Assembly (NCBI RefSeq): GCF_023283925.1
Contig: NZ_JAKIKX010000009.1
Location: 62,001-126,000 of the forward strand
Source: Shewanella marisflavi
Lineage (GTDB): Bacteria; Pseudomonadota; Gammaproteobacteria; Enterobacterales; Shewanellaceae
DNA: 64,000 nt
Reading direction: 5' to 3'
The stretch's first letter is position 1; each line of letters starts with the position of its first letter. Position numbers and translations under genes: made by a program. The notes beneath the pieces are model-generated. The model was not told the origin of the DNA. It made no database searches and was given only the letters and a program-made list of their open reading frames with translations. Shown one piece after another: positions 9,666 through 17,307 of this stretch.

Positions 9666-10913
9666 ATGGGTATTATTGAATCTACTCCAATCGATGTATA
9701 CCTCGGTGTGAGTATGTTTACAGCCATTGTACTGGTATTAGTTTTGGTGATTTTGTTCGCCAAGTCTAAGTTGGTACCAAGTGGCGATATTACTATCGGC
9801 ATCAATGAAGATGCGGATAAGGCGATTAAAACGGCTGCAGGCGGTAAACTGCTTGGCGCATTGGCTGAAAACGGCATCTTCGTTTCATCGGCCTGTGGTG
9901 GCGGTGGTTCTTGTGGCCAGTGTAAGGTGATCGTTAAATCTGGTGGCGGTGATATTTTGCCAACAGAACTCGACCATATCTCTAAGGGCGATGCCCGTAA
10001 TGGCTGTCGTTTATCTTGTCAGGTAAACGTTAAGTCAGATATGGAGATCGAGCTGGAAGAAGAGATCTTCGGTATCAAGAAATGGGATTGTGAAGTTATC
10101 TCTAACGATAACAAAGCAACCTTCATTAAAGAGCTTAAGCTGCAAATTCCTGATGGCGAGTCTGTACCTTTCCGTGCCGGTGGTTACATTCAGATCGAAG
10201 CACCTGCTCACCATGTTAAGTACGCCGATTTTGACGTACCTGAAGAATACCGTGGCGACTGGGAACACTTTGGCTTCTTCAAGCTAGAGTCTAAGGTTGA
10301 TGAAGAGACAATCCGTGCGTACTCAATGGCGAACTATCCTGAAGAGGAAGGTATCATCATGTTGAACGTACGTATCGCGACGCCGCCTCCACGTAACCTG
10401 TCACTGCCTTGCGGTAAGATGTCTTCATACATCTGGAGCCTGAAGGCGGGCGACAAGGTAACTATCTCTGGTCCATTTGGTGAGTTCTTCGCTAAAGATA
10501 CCGATGCAGAGATGGTATTCGTCGGTGGTGGTGCGGGTATGGCGCCTATGCGTTCGCATATCTTCGACCAACTTAAGCGTCTTAAGTCTAAGCGTAAGAT
10601 GAGCTTCTGGTACGGTGCACGTTCTAAGCGTGAAATGTTCTATGTTGAAGATTTCGACGGTCTAGCGGCTGAAAACGATAACTTCGTATGGCATGTGGCC
10701 CTGTCAGATCCTCAACCAGAAGATAACTGGGATGGTTACACAGGCTTCATTCATAACGTCTTGTATGAAAACTACCTGCGTGACCACGAAGCGCCAGAAG
10801 ATTGTGAGTACTACATGTGTGGACCTCCAATGATGAACGCGGCGGTTATCGGTATGCTTAAAGATCTTGGCGTTGAAGATGAAAATATCCTGTTGGATGA
10901 CTTCGGCGGCTAA
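9666..10913 (+). CDS. nqrF: Na+-NQR subunit F (NADH dehydrogenase, 2Fe-2S, FAD)
   Basis: 415 aa electron-entry subunit. An N-terminal membrane helix (about residues 12-32) is followed by a plant-ferredoxin-type 2Fe-2S domain with C77, C83, C86 and C118. A ferredoxin-reductase module follows with the FAD motif RAYSMANYP and the NADH-binding region [14 protein letters not shown], ending with the conserved LLDDFGG. There are 48 bases between nqrE and nqrF, with AAAGGA before the start. It is the last structural gene; apbE and nqrM follow. Confidence 0.97.
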   Translation: MGIIESTPIDVYLGVSMFTAIVLVLVLVILFAKSKLVPSGDITIGINEDADKAIKTAAGGKLLGALAENGIFVSSACGGGGSCGQCKVIVKSGGGDILPTELDHISKGDARNGCRLSCQVNVKSDMEIELEEEIFGIKKWDCEVISNDNKATFIKELKLQIPDGESVPFRAGGYIQIEAPAHHVKYADFDVPEEYRGDWEHFGFFKLESKVDEETIRAYSMANYPEEEGIIMLNVRIATPPPRNLSLPCGKMSSYIWSLKAGDKVTISGPFGEFFAKDTDAEMVFVGGGAGMAPMRSHIFDQLKRLKSKRKMSFWYGARSKREMFYVEDFDGLAAENDNFVWHVALSDPQPEDNWDGYTGFIHNVLYENYLRDHEAPEDCEYYMCGPPMMNAAVIGMLKDLGVEDENILLDDFGG

Positions 10914-10952
10914 GCAACAATTCTTGTGATAATATTGCCCGCGATTATCGCC

Positions 10953-10984
10953 CTCCCTAAGACGCCACAGGCGCCCTTAGGGAG
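10953..10984 (+). promoter_or_regulatory. Long hairpin between nqrF and apbE
   Basis: Arms CTCCCTAAG (10953-10961) and CTTAGGGAG (10976-10984) with an inner GCC/GGC pairing. No T tract follows. It could be a processing or partial-termination element separating nqrABCDEF from apbE-nqrM. Confidence 0.5.
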
Positions 10985-11020
10985 AGTGTTACCGGGTTAT
11001 CATTAAGGACAATGGTCAAT

Positions 11021-12037
11021 ATGTATAAGACCTTTATTAAGGGGTTAGTCCTGGCGGGACTAGCCTTTTTTATTTCAGCCTGTACCCAACCTGTTAAGAC
11101 TATCTCCCTGTCTGGGCAGACCATGGGCACGACTTACCATATTAAATTTGTCGGCGATCAACAGATGCCTGACGAACAACTGCTGCAAGCGGAGATCGAC
11201 CTGGCGCTGGAGCAGGTGAACGATCAGATGTCCACTTATCGTACGGACTCAGAGTTGTCACGCTTTAATCAGATGACGCTCGAAACTGGTCTGGCGGTAT
11301 CGCCCGATACGGCCAAGGTGGTGCAGACGGGGATCGACCTCTATCGTAAGACTGACGGCGCGTTGGATATTACCTTGGGGCCACTGGTGAACCTGTGGGG
11401 CTTCGGACCCGATAAGCGTCCAACACGAGTGCCGAGCGCGGAACTTATCGCCCAGACCAAAGCTAAAACGGGTATCGAATACCTCAAGGTTGATGGCCTC
11501 AAACTGAGTAAAAGTAACCCTGATCTCTATGTGGATCTTTCCTCAATCGCTAAAGGTTTTGGGGTCGATAGGGTGGCCAAGCTGCTGAGTAAGTATCAAC
11601 CCAAAGGATATCTGGTTGAGATAGGCGGCGAGATCAGCCTCTATGGCGTTAAGCTTGATGGCAGTGACTGGGTCATCGCTATAGAGCAGCCCGATGAGGA
11701 TGAGCGCTCGGTGCAGCAATTGATCAAGCCAGGCAACATGGCCTTGGCTACCTCAGGCGACTATCGCAACTATTATGAGGAAGAGGGGCAGCGCTTTACC
11801 CATATCATTGACCCGCGTAATGGCTACCCCATAGACCACAAGCTGGCTTCGGTCACAGTGCTTGCCAAAGAGAGCATGATTGCCGACGGTTATGCTACGG
11901 CGATGATGGTGATGGGCACCGAGGCGTCGCTGGCACTGGCTGAGCGCGAAGGGCTGGCGATCATGTTGATTGAAAAGCAAGCGCAAGGTTTTAAGGTCTA
12001 CTATAGTGATGCCTTTAAGCCTTTTGTGGGTTTGTGA
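11021..12037 (+). CDS. apbE: FAD:protein FMN transferase (ApbE family lipoprotein)
   Basis: Mg-dependent flavinyltransferase that moves FMN from FAD onto threonines of target proteins; next to nqr its targets are expected to be NqrB T229 and the NqrC threonine. The N-terminus is a lipoprotein signal (LAGLAFFISAC lipobox), placing it outside the inner membrane where the NqrC domain lies. Conserved ApbE stretches are GQTMGTTYHIKF, DLSSIAKGFGVDR, LVEIGGE and THIIDPRNGYP. The start is ATG 11021 (AAGGA 11 bases upstream) or ATG 11012, which is too close to that site. It lies about 100 bases after nqrF. Confidence 0.92.
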   Translation: MYKTFIKGLVLAGLAFFISACTQPVKTISLSGQTMGTTYHIKFVGDQQMPDEQLLQAEIDLALEQVNDQMSTYRTDSELSRFNQMTLETGLAVSPDTAKVVQTGIDLYRKTDGALDITLGPLVNLWGFGPDKRPTRVPSAELIAQTKAKTGIEYLKVDGLKLSKSNPDLYVDLSSIAKGFGVDRVAKLLSKYQPKGYLVEIGGEISLYGVKLDGSDWVIAIEQPDEDERSVQQLIKPGNMALATSGDYRNYYEEEGQRFTHIIDPRNGYPIDHKLASVTVLAKESMIADGYATAMMVMGTEASLALAEREGLAIMLIEKQAQGFKVYYSDAFKPFVGL

Positions 12038-12110
12038 TAGAATAGGCCTCACTGGTGCGTCAGCTAGTCGTTTAGGGCTGGCTGAGCGCATTGTTGAATT
12101 AATAGGCATG

Positions 12111-12129
12111 TAAGTGGGTCAACCACTTA
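12111..12129 (+). promoter_or_regulatory. Small hairpin before nqrM
   Basis: Perfect 7-bp stem TAAGTGG / CCACTTA, loop GTCAA, about 10 bases upstream of the nqrM Shine-Dalgarno. Function is not evident. Confidence 0.35.
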
Positions 12130-12148
12130 TGTGTATCTGGAGTAAGTG

Positions 12149-12373
12149 ATGAGCACTTTTTTAGCGGCTTTCGTGGTATTACTACTGTTTTTCGTTTTTA
12201 TGTCTATCGGCTATCTGGTGAAGAAAAAGGCCGTGGCTGGCAGCTGTGGTGGCCTAGGGGCACTAGGCATAGATAAAGCCTGTGACTGTGATGACCCATG
12301 CGATAAGCGTAAGGCGAAGATGGCCGAAGAAGAGGCCCGCCGTGAAAAGCTGGCTAAAGATCGTATCATCTAG
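12149..12373 (+). CDS. nqrM: Na+-NQR maturation factor NqrM
   Basis: 74 aa protein of the family formerly DUF539. One N-terminal transmembrane helix (about residues 2-23) is followed by a cysteine-rich stretch (GSCGG ... CDCDDPCDKRK) thought to deliver iron for the NqrD/E Fe-S centre. The start is ATG 12149, with GGAG six bases before it; the GTG one codon earlier is less likely. Its place after apbE completes the nqr assembly set. A terminator follows. Confidence 0.94.
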   Translation: MSTFLAAFVVLLLFFVFMSIGYLVKKKAVAGSCGGLGALGIDKACDCDDPCDKRKAKMAEEEARREKLAKDRII

Positions 12374-12395
12374 GTTAATAGACTCGTCCCGATTA

Positions 12396-12422
12396 AAGGT
12401 TCCATTTTGGAGCCTTTTTTAT
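12396..12422 (+). terminator. Terminator after nqrM
   Basis: Stem AAGGTTCC / GGAGCCTT with one G-T pair, then a T tract. Confidence 0.8.
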
Positions 12423-12562
12423 TGCTCTGAATTTGTCGACTCCCACTAATTTTTATCTATTTTTGAGTGCTTGAACCTGACTTCGCTGGGGCAAGATGGC
12501 GCTTAACAGTCTGGATCTATTATCTTTAACCTCTTACTTTTTTATCGCTAATCAAAGCGCGA

Positions 12563-12583
12563 ATAAGAATGATTATCTTTGAT
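12563..12583. promoter_or_regulatory. Possible Fur-like box upstream of the bacterioferritin genes
   Basis: AT-rich stretch around GAATGATTATC, with partial resemblance to the Fur consensus GATAATGATAATCATTATC (about 11 of 19 by eye). Iron control of a bacterioferritin operon is plausible, but the match is weak. Confidence 0.3.
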
Positions 12584-12674
12584 AACCAATTGAAACATAG
12601 TGTTTATTTGTAATTGGCTTAAAATTGCTCTAGTCTTAAATATTGATTTAGATCAAGTTTATTAAGGAGATCAA

Positions 12675-13148
12675 ATGAAGGGTCATCCGAATGTCATTCG
12701 TCAGTTAAATAAGATACTGACCTTTGAATTGACGGCAATCAATCAGTACTTCCTGCATGCGCGCATGTATAAAAATTGGGGTCTGGAAGAGCTCAATGAG
12801 AAGTGCTACAAGAAGTCGATTAAAGATATGAAGCACGCCGACAAGTTAATTGAGCGGGTGCTATTTCTCGAAGGCCTGCCTAATCTACAGCAGCTTGAAA
12901 AATTGCGTATCGGTGAGCATCCAGAGGAGATGTTGCAGTGTGACAAGACCATGCTTGAAGAGCAGCTGGTCGAGCTTCGCAGCGTCATAGACCTGTGCGA
13001 GACGGAGCAAGATTATGTCAGTCGTGAGATCCTCGAAGATCTGCTGGAAGATGAAGAGGAGTACCTTGACTGGATCGAGGCGCAGCAAGATCTCATTAAG
13101 ATGACAGGCATTCAAAATTACCTGCAGTCACAGATAGAGTCGGAATAG
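12675..13148 (+). CDS. bfr: Bacterioferritin, heme-binding subunit with degenerate ferroxidase centre
   Basis: 157 aa ferritin-fold protein. Against E. coli Bfr the heme ligand M52 is kept (residues 51-54 read DMKH). Ferroxidase ligands E18, H54 and E127 are present, but E51 is D, E94 is L and H130 is Y. The di-iron site is therefore probably inactive while intersubunit heme binding is kept. The neighbouring gene shows the opposite pattern, so the two likely build a mixed 24-mer. The start ATG follows AAGGAG with 6 bases. It is first of a two-gene unit. Confidence 0.93.
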   Translation: MKGHPNVIRQLNKILTFELTAINQYFLHARMYKNWGLEELNEKCYKKSIKDMKHADKLIERVLFLEGLPNLQQLEKLRIGEHPEEMLQCDKTMLEEQLVELRSVIDLCETEQDYVSREILEDLLEDEEEYLDWIEAQQDLIKMTGIQNYLQSQIESE

Positions 13149-13157
13149 GGAGTCAAT

Positions 13158-13625
13158 ATGAAAGGTAACCAAGAGGTGATCAACACACTGAACAAATTAT
13201 TGACCGGCGAGCTGTCGGCAATGGATCAATATTTTGTTCATGGCCTGATGTATGACGACTGGGGACTGACCGAGCTGCATGAGCGTATCTCTCACGAGTC
13301 TGACGATGAGCGCGAACACGCCAAAAAGTTGGTCGAGCGCATTTTATTCCTCGAAGGTACACCCGATGTGGCCAGCCGTGAGGCACTCAACATAGGTAAA
13401 AACCCGCAGGAGATGCTGCAAAACGACCTTAACTATGAATATCAGGTCGCCAATAATCTGCGCGCCGCCATTGCGCTATGTGAAGAGAAGAAAGATTACG
13501 CCTCTCGCGAGTTGTTAGAGGTCTTGCTGGAAGAGACTGAGTCGGACCATATGTACTGGCTAGAGAAGCAGTTAGGCCTGATTGATAAGGTCGGCCTGCA
13601 GAATTATCTTCAGTCCAAAATGTAA
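13158..13625 (+). CDS. bfr: Bacterioferritin, ferroxidase subunit lacking the heme methionine
   Basis: 155 aa ferritin-fold protein. All ferroxidase ligands are present: E18, E51, H54, E94, and an ExxH pair (E128, H131, shifted by a one-residue insertion in ETESDH). The heme ligand M52 is replaced by arginine (DEREH). It begins 9 bases after the upstream bfr with AGGGAG before the start, so the two are one transcription unit closed by a terminator. Such catalytic/heme-binding subunit pairs are known in Neisseria and Pseudomonas. Confidence 0.93.
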   Translation: MKGNQEVINTLNKLLTGELSAMDQYFVHGLMYDDWGLTELHERISHESDDEREHAKKLVERILFLEGTPDVASREALNIGKNPQEMLQNDLNYEYQVANNLRAAIALCEEKKDYASRELLEVLLEETESDHMYWLEKQLGLIDKVGLQNYLQSKM

Positions 13626-13680
13626 GGCGTGAGATGTAAAATACCAGTCGCTGCTTGATTGCCATGCGGCAGATTCAGAT

Positions 13681-13704
13681 AAAGCCACCTTAGGGTGGCT
13701 TTTT
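13681..13704 (+). terminator. Terminator after the bfr pair
   Basis: Stem AAAGCCACC / GGTGGCTTT, loop TTAG, T tract. Confidence 0.88.
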
Positions 13705-13754
13705 ACTGGGCGCAATTCAGTGCCAAGCTATCACCTTAGCGCAAAGCGATTGAA

Positions 13755-13774
13755 TACTGTTTAAATGTACAGTA
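13755..13774. promoter_or_regulatory. LexA (SOS) box of dinB
   Basis: TACTGT-N8-ACAGTA matches the gammaproteobacterial SOS consensus CTGT-N8-ACAG with extended flanking bases. It lies 23 bases before the dinB GTG start. Confidence 0.93.
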
Positions 13775-13797
13775 TTCTTGGCGCCGGAGGTATTAAG

Positions 13798-14877
13798 GTG
13801 AAAAAGATTATTCATGTAGATATGGACTGCTTCTTTGCGGCGGTCGAGATGCGTGATTTTCCTGAGCTCAGGGGCAAGCCCATTGCCGTTGGTGGACGCA
13901 GCGATCGCCGCGGTGTGATCAGCACCTGTAACTATGAGGCGCGCAAGTTTGGTGTGCGCTCGGCCATGGCCTCCGCCTATGCCCTCAAGCTCTGCCCAGA
14001 TCTTATCTTGGTGCCCGGCCGTATGTCTGTGTATAAGGAAGTCTCGGCGCAGATCCGAGAAGTGTTTGCCCGCTACACAGAGTTAATCGAGCCCCTCTCC
14101 CTGGATGAAGCCTATCTGGATGTCAGTGATTGCACTCAACATCAGGGCTCGGCCACCTTGATCGCCGAGGCAATACGCCAGGAGATCTTTGAGCAGACAG
14201 GACTCACCGCCTCAGCCGGTATCGCGCCGGTGAAGTTTTTGGCCAAGATTGCCTCAGATCTCAACAAGCCTAATGGCCAGTATGTGATCACCCCGCAGAT
14301 GATCCCCGAGTTTGTGAAGACATTGCCGCTGATCAAAATTCCCGGCGTCGGTAAGGTGACAGGCGCTAAGCTGGAGACCATGGGGCTGAAAACCTGCGCC
14401 GATGTGCAGGCTTGTAGTCGGCTGAGCCTGATTGAGCGCTTCGGTAAGTTTGGTGGTGTCTTGTATGACAGGGCGCAGGGGATAGACCCCCGCGGTATCT
14501 CGCCCCACAGAGAGCGTAAGTCTGTCGGTGTCGAGACCACGCTCGCCAAAGATATCTATAGCTACGAGCAGTGTCAGGCGGTGATGCCCCAGCTAATCCA
14601 GGAGCTATCCGGCCGTATTAGTCGCAGCGCTAAGTCGCGGCGTATTCACAAGCAGGTGGTTAAGCTCAAGTTTGATGACTTTAAACAGACCACCATAGAG
14701 CAGCGTAGCGACGAGGTGTCGGTGAAGTTGTTTTACGACCTGCTCAGCCAGGCTTTGGAGCGCCGCGCCGGGCGGGGCATTCGCTTGCTGGGTGTGTCGG
14801 TCGGACTCGAGAGTGCCGATGCTAGCCCTGGCCAGGAAGATGAAGTGCATGGGGCACAGATGGATCTCGGTTTTTAG
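13798..14877 (+). CDS. dinB: DNA polymerase IV (Y-family, SOS-induced)
   Basis: 359 aa translesion polymerase. It opens [17 protein letters not shown] with the first catalytic aspartate, carries the second carboxylates in [12 protein letters not shown], a helix-hairpin-helix region ([12 protein letters not shown]) and the little-finger domain. The start is GTG 13798, with GGAGG (13786-13790) seven bases before it. The upstream in-frame ATG at 13765 lies inside the LexA operator and has no ribosome site. It ends in ordinary coding sequence without the usual short beta-clamp motif being obvious to me. Confidence 0.96.
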   Translation: MKKIIHVDMDCFFAAVEMRDFPELRGKPIAVGGRSDRRGVISTCNYEARKFGVRSAMASAYALKLCPDLILVPGRMSVYKEVSAQIREVFARYTELIEPLSLDEAYLDVSDCTQHQGSATLIAEAIRQEIFEQTGLTASAGIAPVKFLAKIASDLNKPNGQYVITPQMIPEFVKTLPLIKIPGVGKVTGAKLETMGLKTCADVQACSRLSLIERFGKFGGVLYDRAQGIDPRGISPHRERKSVGVETTLAKDIYSYEQCQAVMPQLIQELSGRISRSAKSRRIHKQVVKLKFDDFKQTTIEQRSDEVSVKLFYDLLSQALERRAGRGIRLLGVSVGLESADASPGQEDEVHGAQMDLGF

Positions 14878-14969
14878 CGTTAACCCTATTAACCTTTTTG
14901 ACTCGTAGCTTGGACGGTTATTGCACCTGGTTAGATTTTTGAAGCTTTACCCTTCATGGCAATCTAACG

Positions 14970-15013
14970 CCTGCCCGGCGGGGGTTGTGCAGATACGCCT
15001 GTGACACGCTGTG
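14970..15013 (-). repeat. Intergenic repeat copy 1 (minus orientation, more diverged)
   Basis: It shares TTGTGCAGATAC..CTG..ACACGC.GTG with copy 2 at 15078-15121. On the minus strand it reads AGCGTGTCACA then a TCTGCACA segment, ending in a GC-rich GCAGGC-type stretch. Confidence 0.65.
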
Positions 15014-15077
15014 CGCCATCTGATCTGCAGGGATGCTGGAGAGGCAAGTGAAGGTCATACCTTCGCTGTAATTAATA

Positions 15078-15121
15078 GCCTGCGGCTCGCTTTTGTGCAG
15101 ATACATCTGCTACACGCCGTG
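15078..15121 (-). repeat. Intergenic repeat copy 2 (minus orientation)
   Basis: On the minus strand it reads CGTGTAGCAGATGTATC, then TGCACAAAAGCGAGCCGCAGGC in two pieces. It aligns along about 40 bases with the plus-strand copy at 17132-17175, sharing CGTGT, ATGT, TGCACA, AGC and GCCGCAGGC in order. The flank beyond GCAGGC also matches, with a GAAGGT word in both. Confidence 0.75.
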
Positions 15122-15142
15122 AATACTTCCTTGTAGGCTCGA

Positions 15143-15162
15143 CGATGGCATCCTTGCCATCG
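15143..15162. repeat. Hairpin in the repeat region
   Basis: Perfect 8-bp stem CGATGGCA / TGCCATCG with loop TCCT. No T tract follows, so it is part of the repeat element rather than a terminator. Confidence 0.6.
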
Positions 15163-15492
15163 ACGTCCGCAGATGCATCTACACTCGGTATCCAACGCCT
15201 CTTCGATTTGACGGTATTGGTGTGTTTCAGGCGTGAAAGCTAACTGATTTTTGCCCCATTCTGAGTTAAGCCATTTTCCCCTTCACATCTTAAGGATCAA
15301 TACTTGTTCTCCTTTTTCTAATCAGTGTAGAGTCTAGTGGGCTAGGCTTATCAGTCACTTCACCCGTTTCGGGCTACTTTACTAATTTGTGGAACAGATA
15401 AAGGTATTACCTTACATAATTACCAAGGAAGAACACTGGAGTCTGCTACTAAACAAAGCACCAACTAAGACTAAGAATAAAGGCTAGGTATT

Positions 15493-16833
15493 ATGAACAT
15501 CACGTTTCACGATCGAGATGAATTTCAGCGTAAGCAGATCGCAGAAAAAGCAATCCAACTACTACGAGCAGATATAGAAACCTCTCCTATGGTTATCGAT
15601 GGGAGTTGGGGGACAGGGAAAACAGAGTTTTGTCATAAGTTAATCAATCTTATGGCTGAAGAAGATACACATCACCTTATCTATGTGGATGCCTTCCAAG
15701 CTGATCACGCTGATGAGCCGCTACTAACGGTATTAGCTGAAGTTGTAAATATCCTATCGTCAGAGGAAGATAAAGAGAGTTTTATCAAAAAAGCTATACC
15801 TGCGGCAAGATACGGTTTGAAGACTCTAGCAAAAGCTGGGGTAGCGCATTTGCTTCGCCAAGATGCAGCCGATGTAGTTAATGATTTTGATAAAGAAATT
15901 CAGCAAGCAGCAAACAAAGCCATTGATGCATCGGTAGAGTCAGTACTGAAGGATCACGTCAAGGCATCAGAAAGTCTGAGAACGCTTCAAGAAACATTAG
16001 AGGGAATAGCACAGGAAAAGCCTATTGTGTTGTTTGTCGATGAACTTGACCGTTGTAGGCCTGACTTTGCAGTTAACATGCTGGAGATCATAAAACATAC
16101 ATTCAACGTTGAGGGTGTACTGTTTGTCTTAGTCACCAATACCCAACAGCTAAGATCTTCTATTAATCACTGCTACGGAGAGACTGTAGACGCGCAAAGG
16201 TACTTAGATAAATTTCTCAAATACTCCTTTTGTCTACCGCAAGTACAAGGACTTAATACCTACCAAGAAACATCCGTTTCATTAAGTCATTATAAAAACT
16301 TAGTTAGAACCAGTAACGTGCTAGAAAACCTAAAGCTACAGGAGTGTGGCTCCATTCGGGTTATAGAGCAAATCATAAAGATCAATAAGTTATCATTAAG
16401 AGAAGTGGAAACACTAGTACGCCATTTAGAGGTGTATGTTGTACTGTCTCAGCAAGGATACCTGAGCAATAATACGGTATTTGGCTATAAAATTCTCACT
16501 GTTCTGGCTATCGCTATCTATTCAATAAGACCGAAACTGGGCAACGCCATTCTATCTCAATCATTTGATGCTAAAGATGTTGGTAATATTTTAGGCAAAA
16601 CTGGATTAACGATATTCGCTGAACACTCCCGTCCAGACGAGATGGAACTGATGTGCTACCTGATATGTTCAAATAACTGTAAAAACTCAGAAATTTTTAC
16701 TCCTGAAGGAGATAAAAACAAAGAAATATGGAAAAGCTTCGCTGATAGTTACTTTAGGGGCAGCTTCTTTAGATCAGATGAGGCATATATCTCAATCTGT
16801 AAAGATGCATTAACAGTTTTGTCTCTGCATTAA
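15493..16833 (+). CDS. KAP-type P-loop NTPase (accessory gene, possible defence role)
   Basis: 446 aa protein with a Walker A motif GSWGTGKT (residues 37-44), Walker B VLFVDELDRCRPDFA (D183, E184) and a sensor-like VLVTNT (about 212-217), the signature of KAP-family STAND-like NTPases. I see no clear transmembrane pair, which many KAP proteins have. The gene is visibly lower in GC than its neighbours: bases 16321-16380 contain 25 G+C of 60. It sits alone between dinB and pepD, bracketed by inverted intergenic repeats, which suggests horizontal acquisition. KAP proteins such as PifA are linked to phage exclusion; a defence role here is inference. The start ATG has AGG five bases upstream. Confidence 0.75.
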   Translation: MNITFHDRDEFQRKQIAEKAIQLLRADIETSPMVIDGSWGTGKTEFCHKLINLMAEEDTHHLIYVDAFQADHADEPLLTVLAEVVNILSSEEDKESFIKKAIPAARYGLKTLAKAGVAHLLRQDAADVVNDFDKEIQQAANKAIDASVESVLKDHVKASESLRTLQETLEGIAQEKPIVLFVDELDRCRPDFAVNMLEIIKHTFNVEGVLFVLVTNTQQLRSSINHCYGETVDAQRYLDKFLKYSFCLPQVQGLNTYQETSVSLSHYKNLVRTSNVLENLKLQECGSIRVIEQIIKINKLSLREVETLVRHLEVYVVLSQQGYLSNNTVFGYKILTVLAIAIYSIRPKLGNAILSQSFDAKDVGNILGKTGLTIFAEHSRPDEMELMCYLICSNNCKNSEIFTPEGDKNKEIWKSFADSYFRGSFFRSDEAYISICKDALTVLSLH

Positions 16834-16846
16834 GGACGCTCAAAAA

Positions 16847-16975
16847 ATGAAACCTAACGCGCCCAACTTTTTTGAAGAGAAAAGCCGAAAATTCCAACGT
16901 GTAGTGGACGAGCAAATCTGGCCATCAGATTGGACGCTTTCAATACCCAAGATAATCCATAGATCACTAATTTAG
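16847..16975 (+). CDS. Small ORF after the KAP NTPase, possible gene remnant
   Basis: 42-codon frame opening MKPNAPNFFEEKSRKFQ and ending HRSLI, 13 bases after the KAP stop with AAGGA upstream of the ATG. Low GC matches the KAP gene. I do not recognise it. The length and position suggest the 5' remnant of a second islet gene cut off before the repeat region, or a short real partner protein. Confidence 0.35.
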   Translation: MKPNAPNFFEEKSRKFQRVVDEQIWPSDWTLSIPKIIHRSLI

Positions 16976-17072
16976 TAAAATTATTAGCACGGAAATGTCC
17001 AAAAATGATTTAGCTGTTGATTTTAGGATGATACAAGTAAAGGCCAAATCGAAGAGACTGATAACTCGGTGT

Positions 17073-17154
17073 AAACACATTTGTGACCTTCCGAGGCATG
17101 GATGCCGAGGCAGAGCTCACAAGGATGTGCTCGTAGCGTGTCACAAATGTGTTT
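17073..17154. repeat. Inverted repeat element right of the KAP islet
   Basis: AAACACATTTGTGAC (17073-17087) is perfectly inverted at 17140-17154. Between the arms are smaller palindromes (GGCAT-GG-ATGCC at 17095-17106, and a GAGC ... GCTC pairing), so the whole unit could fold into a branched stem. Confidence 0.75.
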
Positions 17155-17175
17155 GCACATGAGCCTGCCGCAGGC
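17132..17175 (+). repeat. Intergenic repeat copy 3 (plus orientation)
   Basis: It aligns with the reverse complement of 15078-15121 (shared GCGTGT/GGCGTGT start, ATGT, TGCACA, AGC, GCCGCAGGC). The copies on the two sides of the KAP gene are therefore inverted relative to each other. Confidence 0.75.
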
Positions 17176-17251
17176 AATTCAAAACAATGAAGGTTAACGC
17201 TGGAGTTCGTTACGGTCAGAGCTATACCGTTGAATTCGGCACCAAAGAAGC

Positions 17252-17279
17252 AAAAAAGGCGTCTTGTTAGACGCCTTTT
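17252..17279 (-). terminator. Terminator of pepD (bidirectional form)
   Basis: Stem AAAAGGCGTC / GACGCCTTTT with loop TTGTTA. The A run on the plus strand is a T run for the minus-strand pepD transcript. Confidence 0.85.
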
Positions 17280-17307
17280 CTCATCAATAACCTAGTTACG
17301 CTATCTA

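Larger units (their letters stand above)
14878..15492. other. 615-bp non-coding left flank of the KAP islet
   Basis: No credible gene. It holds two copies of an intergenic repeat (near 14970-15013 and 15078-15121), a palindromic hairpin (15143-15162) and, from about 15290, lower-GC sequence leading to the NTPase gene. Confidence 0.6.
16976..17251. other. Non-coding right flank of the KAP islet
   Basis: No supported gene. It contains a perfect 15-bp inverted repeat (17073-17087 with 17140-17154) and the plus-strand copy of the intergenic repeat. The base composition changes back to that of the core genome across this stretch. Confidence 0.6.

Noticed and set aside
14970-17175. Insertion sequence or CRISPR array around the KAP gene
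   Set aside because: No transposase ORF, no target-site duplication that I could see, and the repeats are too few and not evenly spaced.
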